DNA from: Odobenus rosmarus divergens
Taxonomy: Eukaryota; Chordata; Mammalia; Carnivora; Odobenidae
Assembly (NCBI RefSeq): GCF_000321225.1
Contig: NW_004452108.1
Location: 138,649 to 202,648 of the forward strand
Reading direction: 5' to 3'
DNA: 64,000 nucleotides
Shown in pieces: positions 1 through 12,306 of this stretch. Positions within the stretch are counted from its first letter, which is position 1, and every line of letters begins with the position of its first letter. A program made the position numbers and the translations under genes. A model generated the notes under the pieces. It had not been told where the DNA came from and did not search any database. It worked only from the letters and a program-made list of their open reading frames with translations.

Positions 1-1257
1 AACTTATATATATATATATGCCAAAAATAAGGGTAACTACTATGAAGGGATAGAATATGACTCTAAAAATGAAAAATAAAAAAATTTTTTAAAAAGGGAT
101 TGATAAGATGTTGGTTGAAAAGGGAAAAAGAAAAATTCAAAAAAGAAAAGACATTTAAAAAAAATTTAACTTTGAAAGACTAAAGAATCATAGTAAAAAA
201 AGCCATGGATTCTATGTGCAGTATTCCCCTAGCGCTGGAGTTCTCCCGTTCTCATTGATCAGTAAACTTGGTCTTGGCTGGCTGTTCGTGGGGGTCTTCT
301 GGGGGAGGGGCCTGTTGCCGTGGTTCCCATATGTCTTTGCTGGAGGCAGAATTGCCCCGCCCTTGTCGGTCCGGGCTAAGCAAGCTGCTCGGGTTTGCTC
401 TCAGGAGCTTTTGTTCCCTGAAAGCTCTTGGTACAGCTTTGGAGGACCAGGGTGAAAATGGTGGCCTCCCAATCTCCGCCCAGAGGAGCCGAGAACTCAG
501 GGCCCCGCTCCTCAGTGCACCCCCAGAGAAAAGCAGTCAGTCACTCCCATGTCCCCGGTCTCCGGCCGCACTCCGTGCTCACCCGGCCTGTGCCCAAGCG
601 TTTCTATCTCTGGCACCCGACCCCGTGTGGAGTCTCCAAACCCAGCAGATCCCTGCGGTGCGCTCCCGGGCCGCTCCTCCCCGGGGAGGAAGAGGAATCT
701 CCCCGGATCTGCCGCTTGTTGGGTCCCTGCTGGAGGAGCAGTGGCCCAACTGGGCCACGGATCACAGTTTATGGCAACCCCGAGCTGAGAGCCAGTACCT
801 CGGCTCCGTCTCTGCAGCCGGCTTCCCCGCTCTGATACCTGGGAGCTCTGCCACACTCAGGCACCCCCGGTCTTCCTGTGACCCTGAGGGTCCTGAGACC
901 ACACTGTCCCACGAGGGCTCCACCCCCTGCTTAGCCACTGGAGCAACGTCCCTCAGCGGAGCCGACTTCTAAAAGTTCCGATTTTGTGCTCCGCGTCTCT
1001 AGCACTTGCCAGAAGCGGCCGAGGCCCCCTCCCCCGCCGTCTATCCTCCCGAATATCTCCTCGGATTCACTTCTCCGCACGTCCTACCTTCCAGAAAGTG
1101 GTTGCTTCTCTGTTCAGAGAGTTGTTGCTATTCTTTTCTTAGATGTCCTGTTGAGTTCGTAGATGTTCAGAATGGTTTGCTCCCTATCCAGCTGAATTCC
1201 TGGGACCAGACGAAATCCAGGTCTCCTATTCCTCCGCCATCTTGCTCGGCTCCCCCC
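1..1257 (-). mobile_element. LINE-1 5' end (5'UTR), antisense, cut by window edge
   Basis: Read on the minus strand, the element begins near 1257 with a G-run followed by GAGCCGAGCAAGATGGCGG, the typical start of a mammalian L1 5'UTR with its YY1 site (CAAGATGGCGG, 1234-1244). A GC- and CpG-rich stretch of about 1 kb follows (200-1250), then A/T-rich sequence (1-200) as expected near the 5'UTR/ORF1 boundary. The body would lie left of position 1, so its length, ORFs and 3' target-site duplication cannot be seen. Many open frames across this block (for example 268-972) are by-products of the GC-rich UTR and not genes. Retention of the exact 5' end is uncommon, since most L1 copies are 5'-truncated. 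Confidence 0.75.
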
Positions 1258-2748
1258 TCGTGTTTAATTTTTATACCTCGTTCCCTAGGAGTCTCCCCTG
1301 GGTCAGCATAAGCTATTTATTGGTCCAAAGGTGTGATTAAGTGCCTTTGACCAGTTAGATACTTACCCTTCACCAGCGTGTGTGTGAGACTTGGAGACTT
1401 CTATCACAGTTCTAGAAATTTACATTTCCCCCCCACATTTAGCCAGGGACTCATAGCTTGGATGTTTCCTCCCTGATCACTCCCGAGAGGGTGCAAGTTT
1501 GGACACACAAAGCTTTGTGCCAGGCTATCAGGCATATGTGTGACTCTATTTCTGAGCCTTGCTTTCTAGGAGTTGCTGCTAGCCCAGCATTTGGTGCTTA
1601 AGCCTCTTGTGCCAGTGAGGCATCTGCCGTTTGTTGATGGATCTGTGTGCGAACTGGGGAATGATTTCAAGTCTGCCCCTCCTCCTGCGGATCGTGCCTG
1701 AATAGGTGCAGCCTAACAATGGCACACAGCCTTCCTGACTCCCAGAATGGACTGAGATCCCAAGAAGGCTCTTCCCGCCTGTCTCTTCACCCAATTCTCT
1801 AACAAACTCCTAGCTGTTCCTCTTTTGCTTGTTGCTGCTAATGCCATGGAGTTATGAGCCTCCTTTTAATTGCTCTCTACCAAGATCACCATTGTTTTCA
1901 ATAGCTCCCCTCATGCATGGAATTCTCCACATTCTGTTCTAAATAAAATCAGTCCCCTGAGGCAGAGCTGTGAGTTCTTCATCCTTGCTGTCTGCTTTCT
2001 CCCCAGATAGAACATCTGTAGCACTGCTCAGGAGCCGGAGATGGGGACAGGTATCACCTGCCCCGGAGTGACACCCCATTCTGCATGTAGGTTTGAGATG
2101 GAGACAGCCCCAGTACTCTTACCTTGCCTCACCCAGCGTGGAGCCTCCATCTTGGGAGTGAGTGGGGTGTGACAGTTGAGGTCCCAGCTTTCTTAGCCCA
2201 CTGCGCCTGGAGCAGAGCTTCTGCTATGGGAGGGGGCTCCGTGGGAGAAGGGGGCCTCAGTCATCTTGGCTGTGCCCCCTCAGAATAGGACTACTGCAAC
2301 ACGGGGCTGTAAGGATGAGAAACACCAGCATCTTGCCCCTTTGGGGGCAAAACTGTAACTAGACTGGGAACCAGAGGGAGGGGCAGGCCCTGTGTTGTTG
2401 GCCATACCGGCCCAGAGTAGAGCACCAGCATAGAGTTTCCATGGGATGGAGCTGAGAGGCTATAAGGGAGCGGGTCATGGTTCAAATGCCATAGACCCTC
2501 CCTGGTCTCACCAAGACTTAATAGATTTTCTTTAAATGAATGGTTCTCCATTTGCTGTATGCCTTTAAGACAATTTCCAGAGATTTTTTAATAATTGATA
2601 TTTATAATTTGCTCTAGTTAAATAGCTGTTTCATGAGGGAGACGGTGCCGAGCTCCACAAGCTGCCAGTCCAGAAACCTCACTCCTAATTTTTTTTTTTT
2701 TGCCATGACCTTGAAGAAATGGAGTGCATTGATGAGAACAAGTGCACA

Positions 2749-2905
2749 AGACCTAGGCTTGAAACCTAGATCTGCTTTTCACCAGCTATGTGGCTAGAGT
2801 TCCTATAACTCCCTCTGAGCCTCTACCTCCCCATTCGTAAAGAGGGGATAATAATAGTACCTACTTCCAAGAACTAACTGGTAGCTGGCAAGGACTCAGT
2901 AAACA
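2749..2905 (+). repeat. MIR SINE relic
   Basis: The order 'ctaggcttgaaacctag', 'accagctatgtggc', 'cctctacctccccattcgtaaa' and 'gataataatagtacctac' follows the MIR consensus on the plus strand at old-repeat divergence. Confidence 0.6.
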
Positions 2906-4257
2906 TCAGCTCCCTCGTCCCCCTTGAATGTTCCTTTTCTGGAACATGGGTGCCTGCAGGGGCTCTGGTATCCTCTGCTCCCTCCTTGGTCAACTCTGCT
3001 GGGAGGCAGCTCTCTCTGTGGGCTGCCATTCCCACCTACTCCTTTCAGCTCAGCCTGGAGCCATCCTTTGCCAATGATAGTTTATCCTAGGAACAAACTT
3101 GAGCCTCTTCCTGGGGTCCTATGCAATCCCATTCCTCACTAATTTCTCAGAGGAAACATACTCATTAATAAGTCCAAATGGGAAAACCTCTTGCCCCATT
3201 CCCTGTTTGCACAGCATGTCAAGCTTTCTCGGTACACTGGTCAGTCATCAGCCTGCATCTTCCCCTCAAAGCTCTGGGCTCAGCTAGAGTCTCAACAGCG
3301 GCTGGCCTGCTAGTGGAGAGGTAGTTGTTTGACCACCTGGAGAGGGAAGGAAATATAATGCTCTTGGGAGACACCGAGGGACTGTCCCCATTGGACAGGG
3401 GCTGCTCCCATGGGATCTCCCTGGCTGGTTATCTTATCGCTGTTCTGAGAAGAAGGAAGAACTTGTAAGTCAAGACCTTTGCACAGAAGAGATGGGGAAT
3501 TTGGAGAAGCCAAGTTTCATTTAACTGAAACATTACACTTCCAATTTCACATTATGACAAGGGTGAAAAGAGCTGCATAGAAAGAAGCTTCCAGGAGGCT
3601 AAGCTATATTCCCATAGGCCTCTGCTGAGATTTGGGGCCTGGGGGAATTAGGTCATCTCCAATGGTCCCGCCAACTCCATCATGGAGAGACGCCCCGCTG
3701 TGCACATTAACAGGGAGCAGTTGCCCAGACTTCATTCAGAGCAGGCCCAAGGGAAATCCAATTCTGAGTCTAAAGATAGTCTGTGCAATGTTTTGTACAG
3801 TGTGGGTTTCTGGAAATTTACTTAATCTCTCAGGACAATGATCTGGGAAAGAGGGGGGCATTAGAACTGGAGAAGTATCTTGGGAATATACTGGGGCAGG
3901 TGCAAGAGCCCCTCCGATGGAATGTTTACCACCTAATAGATACTGAAAGCCTCTGCGAATCTCAAATCAAATTTCTTTAAAGAGAAGATAACAAGTAAAT
4001 TGGATGGGCAGTGCCTGTGATGAGTCATATGTCCCTAAACAGCTGCTTCTGTGTGAGGTTGCACATGGCTCTGAGGGGAGTGAGGGCGCAACAGCTCACT
4101 ATCACTTCAGTTTCTAGTTCCAGGAAACTCACTGAGATATTCATAGCCCTGAAGTCTTGGGTTCCTCTTTCCAGAGTAGAACATGGCTTCTGTCTTTGAA
4201 ACCAGCAGCACCAATAGAAACTTAAGAAATAGGTTGCTAGAGACAAAAGTCAGTTTA

Positions 4258-4470
4258 ACTCAACAAATATTCATTAAGCACCTACTGGTGAACCAAGCAC
4301 CATGCAAAGTGCTGGGCTGAAGGAGTGAGTCAGGCATGGCGTCTGATCCCATAGATGGACCCTAAGTGTGGCTGACACGAGGCAGACATAAGCCCTACAA
4401 TGAAATTGCACACAACGTGCCATGAGAGATGAATTCCGAAGGAAATCTATGAAGGTGGATCTGTGTTGAG
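4258..4470 (+). repeat. L2 LINE 3' fragment
   Basis: 'caacaaatattcattaagca' followed by 'cctactggtgaaccaagcacc' resembles the L2 3' end (AACAAATATTTATTGAGCACCTACTATGTGCC), degraded as expected for an ancient copy. The right boundary is approximate. Confidence 0.55.
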
Positions 4471-5546
4471 CTTCAAAAGTAGGACTAAAATATTATCAGG
4501 CACATAATTGCCCATCCTGGGACAAGGGAAGCATGGCCAAGCCCATCAGAGTCTAAAGCCTGTAAATGTATTTTCCAAACATAACAAAGACGATTTCTGT
4601 GCAGCAGAAAAAGTATGAGGCAAAGAGTGGTATCAACAACAATGAATTGAACAGCTGACAGAATTGAGACCTGAGTGTGGGCCACGCATTCAGTGCTTTG
4701 TAGGTTTCATGTCCTCTGATCTTCACAGCGTCTGAGACAGAAACCACAGCACGAAGAATTTAGTGCCTCGCACACTGCTATACAGCTAAGACTCAGTAGA
4801 GTCAGCATGCATTCCAGGCTCCAGAGCCTGAATTCTCAGTGCCATCAGGAAACCAAAGTCTGAGACTGGCCACAGATCTCACGGCCCGTGGCCTCGATCG
4901 TGCCCCTTCCTCTGGGCCTCTCCCCCCCTCATCTTCTGAATGAGAAGAGTATTGACCAGATGACCCTAAGATCCCTTCCAACCATGTCATCGGAAACTAA
5001 TTTTTCTCGGGGATAGAAGGAGAGGAGGCAAGGGACAGGGAGGGGTCAAGAATGTCAGAGAGTGGAGAGAACTGACTTAGGTGGAGCAAGACAGAAAACC
5101 AGCTCCCCACTTTGGTTGTGACTCTGTTTACCTCAGTTTTCACCCTTGTGCTCACATGCCCGGGCATAGTTTCTCTCTCCTGAGCACTAAGCACCCTCAC
5201 CTCCAGAGAGTTAGTCTGCCCTGAAGCTGTCTTGACAAACGATCCCAACAGTTAGAATCCCTTCAGGTGATGCCAGGTTCCATTCAAAATTTATTTACAA
5301 CCTGCTTCGGCAGAGAAGTCATTATCTTCCGAAACCCCGGTGACGGTTACTGTGTTGTGACCTGGAGTTCACTGTTAAAAGTGTCATCCAAGCAAAGTCA
5401 TGGAGTTTATTTGGTTATTAATATGATTGTTGGCACATCCTATGCAATGTATCTAAATTGAATTATGGTACCAGATACAACTATAGATAAGAATGAAGAG
5501 TGTGTATTATCCATTATCATGTGTCATTAAAAAACAACTTAATATC

Positions 5547-5630
5547 AAAAAAAAAAAAAGGAAAGGAAAGGAGAGGAGAGGAGAGGAAAGGAAAGGAAAG
5601 GAAAGGAAAGGAAAGGAAAGGAAAGGAGGA
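5547..5630 (+). repeat. Poly(A) plus (GGAAA)n / (GGAGA)n microsatellite
   Basis: Thirteen A residues run into an uninterrupted pentamer array with GGAAA and GGAGA variants. It is a purine-only tract of about 80 bases and is likely length-polymorphic. The Lys/Glu/Arg-rich open frame across it is a repeat artefact. Confidence 0.9.
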
Positions 5631-6984
5631 TGCTAGATGGGCTCTTCTGCACCCCAACCCCCCACTCCAACTTGATCAGCATTGGGCTGCTCACACAGGG
5701 GAGCGGGGCGGGGGGCTGGCATCTTTTGGATTTCCCTGGGTGGCTGATGGGCCAGAGCAGAGCTAGGCCCAGCAGAGCCTGAGAGCTGTGTCCAGCCCTC
5801 CTGCATGGCCTGCCTCCAAGTCCAGGACAAAAATCCTAGCCTCAGCAGGGTCACCCCCACCCCATGCAGGAAGGAATAGCTAAGTCAATGTCCCTTTGAC
5901 ACTTAGGAACACAGCTTAAAGCCCCAGGTTACCCCTCCAGTTTCTTTCTTGGGGTCCAGCTCTCCTGCGGCTCCTGCTTGCTACACTCCAGTCCCGGGGG
6001 GTCTAAAGGAGGTTAGCAGACAGACACCAGCCAGCACAGCCTCCCAAGGCCCCTGGCCCCCCTGAGCCTGGAGTTTGCTGGCCAAGGTGTTCCTAGCAAC
6101 TGGGTGAGGGAGAGGGGAGCCTTCTGGCCGCAGGTCCCGTGGGCATTCTCAATTTCTCCAGGGACATTTTCATTTCCCATTTTTCTGGCTTGGGAGGCTC
6201 CCTTTCTCTAGCCAGGGTGCCCTCACAGTTAACCAGAGCCTCCACTGCCCCCACCCTGCCCCGTTACATGGCACCCACTCTCCCGAACTGCTCTCCAGGC
6301 TGTTTCCCACCTTCTCTCCCTTCAAACTCTGCTCACTTGTCACGAGGCAGCAATTTGCCCCCACTCTGGCCCCCCTCTTGTGATAGAGCCAGGATTTACA
6401 GCAGGCATTGCTGGCTTCTTCTGGGACTGGGCAGTTAGAGTACGCTTTGCTGGGCTTCTTCCCAGGGGCACCACTGATTGCTTGCTTGCTGGTAGAGACT
6501 GAATTTTCATGGCTTATCTACCTTCATCCCCTTAGCCACCATGTGTTTCACGCAGCTAGTCACAGAGGGTCCATCCTCTGCAGCATGCTCACAGCCTCAT
6601 TCTGCCCAAGGAGAACTGAGGGAGATGGCCCAGTACCTTCAGGGAAAGGCTTCTTTGCTACTAAAATGAGCTGCACTGGAGCTTTCTTCCAGTGAATGCG
6701 GTCATGTCTGCCAGGAAATATAGGAACCATTTGCAAATACCAGGGGAAACTAGACCAATACGCTGAAGATGACAGAGTACAGAGGTGGAAAGAACTTTGG
6801 TCCTCGAAGATGCCTTTTGAGACCTTGACTTAACCCCAGAATTACTTATTATATAACCCTGGCTTTCTTATTATATGAGATGTTAAAACCCACTTTGAGT
6901 TTTTTATTCCTCACAGCTGAGGAGTACAGTTTCTCCACCCCTTCTGCCAGGTTTGGCAGGGAGAAAACGTCTGATATCTTTACC

Positions 6985-7165
6985 CATGGACCAAATCAGG
7001 CGGCCTTTTGCCTGTTTTTGTAAATAAAGTTTTACCGGATCACAGCTACACCATTCATTTCAAATTACCATGGCTTGAGTTGTGGCAAGAGAAATGGTAT
7101 GGTCTACAAATAGGAAAATAGTTACTATCTGGCCCTTTACTAAAAATGTTTGCCAACTTCTAATT
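6985..7165 (+). repeat. hAT-type non-autonomous DNA transposon relic
   Basis: The sequence contains 'cctgtttttgtaaataaagt', 'tttaccggatcacagc' and 'actatctggccctttacta', hallmarks of a common mammalian hAT-derived repeat. A second copy of the family lies at 11,250-11,470. I do not assign the exact family name. Confidence 0.5.
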
Positions 7166-7365
7166 TAGACCCATTAGGCCAATAGAGAAGAAAAAGTTCC
7201 TCAAAAATTGCCACAGGTTACATAGATACATTAAAACATGACATTCCTGGGAAAGAAGGAGCTGAAGAGTCTTAGAATACTGCATATCTTCCACAGAGCC
7301 TGGGCCACAGAGGCTGTCCTGAGAAGGACAAGATGGGGGTATAAGCTGTGGCCAAACTCAATGAT

Positions 7366-7865
7366 TGTGATGGTTAATTTTCTGTGTCCACTTGGCTAAG
7401 CCATGATGCCCCATTACATAGTCAAATGCCAGTCTAAGTGTTGCTGTGAATGTATTTGTTTGGGTGTGATTAACATTTAAATCAGTAAACTTTGAGTAAA
7501 ACAGATTACCTTCCTCGAGAATGTGATGGGCCTCACCCAGTCAGTCAGAGGCTTTTCAGAAAAGACAGAGGTTTCCCATGGAAGAAGCAATTCTGACTCA
7601 AGAATGTAACAGAGAACCCCTGCCTGAGGTTCCATTGTGCTGGCCTGCAGATTCTAGACTCAAAGACCGCAGTATCAACTCTTATCTGAGTTTCCAGCTT
7701 GCTGACCTGCCCAAAAGATTTGGACCTGTCAGCCTCCATAATCACGTGAGCCACTTCCCTAAAATAAATCTCAATCTCTCTCATTCTCTCTATATATCTA
7801 TCACATCTATCTCTTGTATTTATCTATCTACCTATCTATTTCTCTGGAGAACTGTGACTCATACA
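7366..7865 (+). repeat. MLT2-type ERV-L solo LTR
   Basis: It begins 'tgtgatggttaattttctgt' and ends near 'ctctggagaactgtgactc', the conserved ends of MLT2-class LTRs. Internally it carries 'gattaacatttaaatcagta', 'gggcctcacccagtcagtca' and 'cctccataatcacgtgagcc'. An AATAAA sits just before a CT/TATC-rich microsatellite (7775-7845), in the usual place for the LTR poly(A) signal. No retroviral internal sequence is attached, so it is an old solo LTR. Confidence 0.65.
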
Positions 7866-10800
7866 CTGATCATTCTAATTCTGTCCCAGCTGTAAGGTCG
7901 ACATCTTATTTATTATGCTGAGAGGGAGTTTCCAAAGTGAAAAGCCAGAGATGATTCCCAAATGGACACAAAATTGAAGACGTTTATTATTATAGGGCAC
8001 AACCCTGCCTTAGACACACAGATCTTGAGTTCACAGTTACAAGGTTGGGGAGGAAACTTGGGAAAGCTGGCCCCTGGAACACCAAGAACTAAACAGAGGT
8101 GGCTCTGAGGGCAGGTTCAGAGGTGAGGTCAACCTAGCTGAAACATCTTTTTTAAACACAAGGTTAACGGGTCAAGTCTGGCCAGCACGCCACTTCCCCG
8201 TTGAGGATGTTTCACATTCCTTAGAAGCTGCATGCTTGGAAGAAGAGGTAGGGAGGCTGTCCTTCCCTCCAGAACACAGCGGCAGCCACATTCCCTGGCT
8301 GGTGAGTCTCCCCAGAGCGCCCTGAGGATGATCTGCTTTGAAATACAAAGCCCAGGAACTGGACAAATGGCCCTTGTTTGTGCAAATGCTCTGTGCGCTC
8401 TCTCTCTCAAGGTTCCTTTCTTTTCCATCTGGAAAGTCTCCACTTCCTTTGGCTGTTTAACATCCTAGCTTGAGGGAAGGTCCTAATCGTTTATTATTTT
8501 GCCGCCTTGGATCTCAGCCAGTATCTGGCTATTCATAGGAATTCTGGCTCTCAAGCAACACCAGACTCTTTGTAGAGGGAAATCCTTACTTAAGACGTTA
8601 TACTTTGAGAAACTGTCTTTCCATAAACCATCCTGCCCTTGTACTCCTTCAGGCCATGTCCAGCCAACAGTCTTGCCATTTGTTAAATGAATCAAAATAT
8701 TGAAGAGCATAAAGTCATTTTATATTATTAAAATTATAGTTACGTTGAAAATGCAATTTATTCAGACGTCTTGAATTGCCATAGTCATTTTCATCTTATT
8801 TCTGAGAGGTTAGCAACTCATGGCCATTACGACATCAATTCATAATCATCAAGCTTCTGGCAGCCCCATATTGTCAGCATCCTCCAGGATCAGAGCCCAA
8901 GTAGAAGGTGGCAAGGTGTATGAAGTGTGGGTGGGTGGGGGAGGTGACATAGATTCTGTGGGAGGCTTGGGAAGGCAGGGAAAGCCTAAGGAAGGGAAAA
9001 GATGTCCCTTCTTTAGCCTGATTTGTACTGTTGGATGAACCAAATCATATTTATATGTATATATATCCATATTTATATGTATATATCTGTATATATTTGT
9101 CAGGAAACTAGGGAAGAGAAGAGGTCAAGGGAAACTCCTTTGACTCGTTACAAACCATACCTCTTTATGCTCTCTGCCTAGAGATATTCATGCCATCCTG
9201 TCCTCACATGTCTTCAGAGTAGACTTAGGGACAGTGACATCCTTTTCTCAAGACCAAGCAGAGAAAGGGCAAATATTTTTCCCCAAAAGGAAGTCTCAGG
9301 AGCAATTTTTAGCTATCTCACCTTTTAAAGCAAGCTCTCCCCCTCCAAGGAAACCCTGTGCCTAAGCACTTATGAGTTCTGTGATGTGGGATACAAAGCT
9401 TTTCCAAAACATAACCACAAAGGACAAGTAATATGTAATATGGAAAGCGCATGCGTGCATGTGCGTATATGTGTGTGTATGTATGTGTCTGTTTAACAAG
9501 AAGTCAGTTATATGGCATACATTATGCAAATTTATATCCATTTGGTGAATAAATTCTCATTTTCAGGCTGCCTCTAGCATGGGCTGTAGAGTTCCATACA
9601 TTAACCCGAAGTTATTATTTATTTGCTAACAAATGGAGTCAATGAAAACCATTTCACATAGGAAAGAAGGGTAGATGGTATGCAAATTATTTGAGAAATC
9701 ATTTGAAAACTGATGGCAAATCCTTCTGTATGTTAAGATCATGCAGTGGGATGACCTCACCACCCAAGGATTCCATCAAAGCAAGTGGTGCAAGAAGCAT
9801 TCTGTAAGTGGCCTCTTCCTGCTGGTGGGTTTAATAAAACAGAGCCCATTAAAGGAAAGAAAAGCTGCTTGGTTTAAACTGGATCTTACAGACCTCAGTC
9901 TAGTGCAATCATCCAACTGTTTTCTAAAGAATATACATTTGAAATCATGAAGACCGAAAAACTGCTTTAAAAAGTTACTTGTTCTGAATCTTATGTCAGA
10001 GATAGTAAAGGGCGGGGGGCGGGGGGGAACCATACCAAGTCATCCAGGCAGTTAACCAGCAATTTTAATTCAAACTCTCTTTTACTATTTTCAGAGAATG
10101 GCCTTGAAAATGAGCCTCATTATTAATAGCATTTATGTTAAATCATATAAACCTATCTTTCAAGACTCAGTGAGATCTAAATTGCATCTCGACAACATGT
10201 GATTATACCCAGGCATTTTCACAACTTACCTCTCAAAACACCTGAGGAAAGAAGGTGATTTCTCAGCCTTCTTGGAACACTGCACTGTACCAAGAAGCCA
10301 CAAGCAAAAGCTGAGCCCCGCACCCTGCCCGGGGGTGGGGGGCAGCCATATCTGGCATGAGAAGTCACATGTGTTCTATCAGACATGGGCTCCTTTAAGT
10401 GTAGCCCTTTGCAAATCAAACATAAATTCATTCTTGTGGTTCTTTCTTGACTGAAAATGTTGGATCGTGAGTGTTTCCATTTGGCTTTTTATGGATCTTA
10501 CAAATCAGTCTGTATTGTTCACAAAATAATGACTTTTCTAAAGACTTTCTGATGCAGGATGCTATAAACAGGCCCCCTCTACTGGGGCGATGCACTAGGG
10601 CAAGAAGTCTTGCGGAAATTTCTGTGGGGCCTCAGCTCATCCCCTCCCGATCGTCCAAAAGAGGTAGATGTTGTTTTACCCTCATTCCTTGGTGGCACAA
10701 ACATGACCCCCTGGGGCCACCAGAGTGCAAAACCAGATTCTATCCCTTTATTCACTGTGTCCCCTTGGATGGGGTATTGAACCTCCCTGAGCCTGTTTTC

Positions 10801-10889
10801 TTACCTGAATCTGGCAGAAAGGGGGGGAAAATCATATACCAGATATTGATTAAACACTACCCATTCCAGACAGAGTCAAGATCTTAAGG

Positions 10890-11250
10890 GAACAGAAACA
10901 GTCTTAATGAGTCTCCTCCCTCAAGGAGCTCATGATAAAGAAGTGAAACCTTCAGCTTGCCAGAGAGTAGTATGTGTGAGCCAGTGAGGGGCATTTTAGT
11001 TAGGGGACCAGGAAAGACCTTGAAGAGAAGGTGATCTGTCAAGAAAGACCTGAAGAAGGCGAAGGAACATGTCATGTGGGCATGTGGGGGAAGAGCCTTT
11101 CAGGCTGAGGCGACAGCAAGTGAAAAGGCCCTGTGATGGGAGTGGGCCTATGCAGGAGAAAGGGTATCACCAGAGCAGAGAGAAGGCCAAGCAAGAGGAG
11201 ATGAGATCAGAGAGACAATAAAGCCAATAAAGCGGTCAAGATCATCCAGG
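10890..11250 (+). repeat. L2 LINE fragment
   Basis: It contains degraded L2 3' landmarks: 'cctccctcaaggagctcatg', then 'aagaaagacctgaagaagg', then 'gggggaagagcctttcaggc' and 'caagtgaaaaggccctgtga'. The order matches the plus strand of the L2 consensus. Confidence 0.55.
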
Positions 11251-11470
11251 AAAAGAGTTAACAAACTATAGCCTAGGGTCATATGTGACCCGCCACCTGT
11301 TTTTGTAAATAGTTTTATCAGAGCCACAGCCCTGCCCTTTGGTTTACACATCGTCTATGGATGCTTTCAAACTACAACAGCAGAGTTAAGTAGTTGCAAC
11401 ACAGACCATTCATTGAGCCCACTAGGCCAAAATATTTGCTATCTGGCCCTTTATAGAAAACACGAATCTC
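11250..11470 (+). repeat. hAT-type non-autonomous DNA transposon relic (second copy)
   Basis: It has 'acaaactatagcctagggtc' at the left, 'cctgtttttgtaaatagttt' in the centre and 'tatctggccctttatagaaa' at the right, the same family and orientation as 6985-7165 but more complete. Confidence 0.55.
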
Positions 11471-12133
11471 TGGCTTAAACAAATAGGGGTTTATTTTTTT
11501 CCATGATGAGTCTAGAGTAGGCAGTGCAAGAGCCCCATGATGTTAATAATACCCAGATTCTTTTTATCTTTATGGTCCACTAGCCTTAGCATATGGACAT
11601 GTTTTATCATGATCTCAAAATAGCTGCCAGTGTTCCAGAAATTACACATGATATCCACATTTGAGACAGAAAGGGATATCTGTTCCTTCCACCAGGAAAG
11701 CAGAATTTGACTTTACCCCACCCCCAGCACATTTTTGCCTATCTCTTCACCCAGAAGTCGGTCATATGGCCCTGCTAGCTTCAAAGGAAGCTGGGAAAGC
11801 CGTGAAAAGGATCGTCGAGATTAACTGAGACAGTGGCTTTCAAATGTTTTTGACCATAGCCCACAGTGAGAAACACATTTCATATCAGCCTAATGCATGT
11901 AACTGAAACAATAATGCAAAGAAAAGTTTCATAAGACACAACTTATACTTACTTTGTGTGCTGTAAACTGATATTTTCTCTTCCATTATTTTTTAAATAC
12001 AAGTCACATCATCTACTAACTTAATTTCATGACCTACTGTTGGGTTGTTGCAAGTGCCATAGGAAAAATGCAAGTGGTCACTAGGGGCTGGCATGGTACT
12101 GGCTCTCCCTCTCTCAGGTTTTTTCCTTTTATT

Positions 12134-12306
12134 TTTTTTAAAAGATTTTACTTATTTATTTGAGAGAGAGAGAGAGAGAAACAGAGAATGAGCAAGGGGG
12201 AGGAGCAGAGGGAGAGGGAGAAGCAGATTCCCCACTGAGCAGGGAGCCTGATGCGGGGCTTTATCCCAAGACCCTGAGATCATGACCTGAGCCACCCAGG
12301 TGCCCC
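12134..12306 (-). mobile_element. Can-SINE (SINEC)
   Basis: In reverse complement it reads from the tRNA-like head (GGGGCACCTGGGTGGCTCAG) to an A-rich tail after a CT-rich block. Flanking T-rich segments (about 12,118-12,133 and 12,309-12,323) look like an imperfect target-site duplication. The head is missing part of its left region ('gatcatgacctgagccaccc' abuts directly), so it carries an internal deletion relative to the other copies. Confidence 0.85.

Larger units (their letters stand above)
1258..7365. other. Intergenic, no gene recognised
   Basis: No conserved coding exon, CpG island or RNA gene is visible here. It holds MIR (2749-2905), L2 (4258-4470), an A-tract plus GGAAA array (5547-5630) and a hAT-like relic (6985-7165). 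TMEM72 is the expected upstream neighbour from human synteny, but I saw none of its coding sequence, so it should lie further left. Confidence 0.6.

Noticed and set aside
268..972. 234-codon open frame and its overlaps near the left end
   Set aside because: They lie inside the GC-rich L1 5'UTR, overlap on both strands and show no protein family features.
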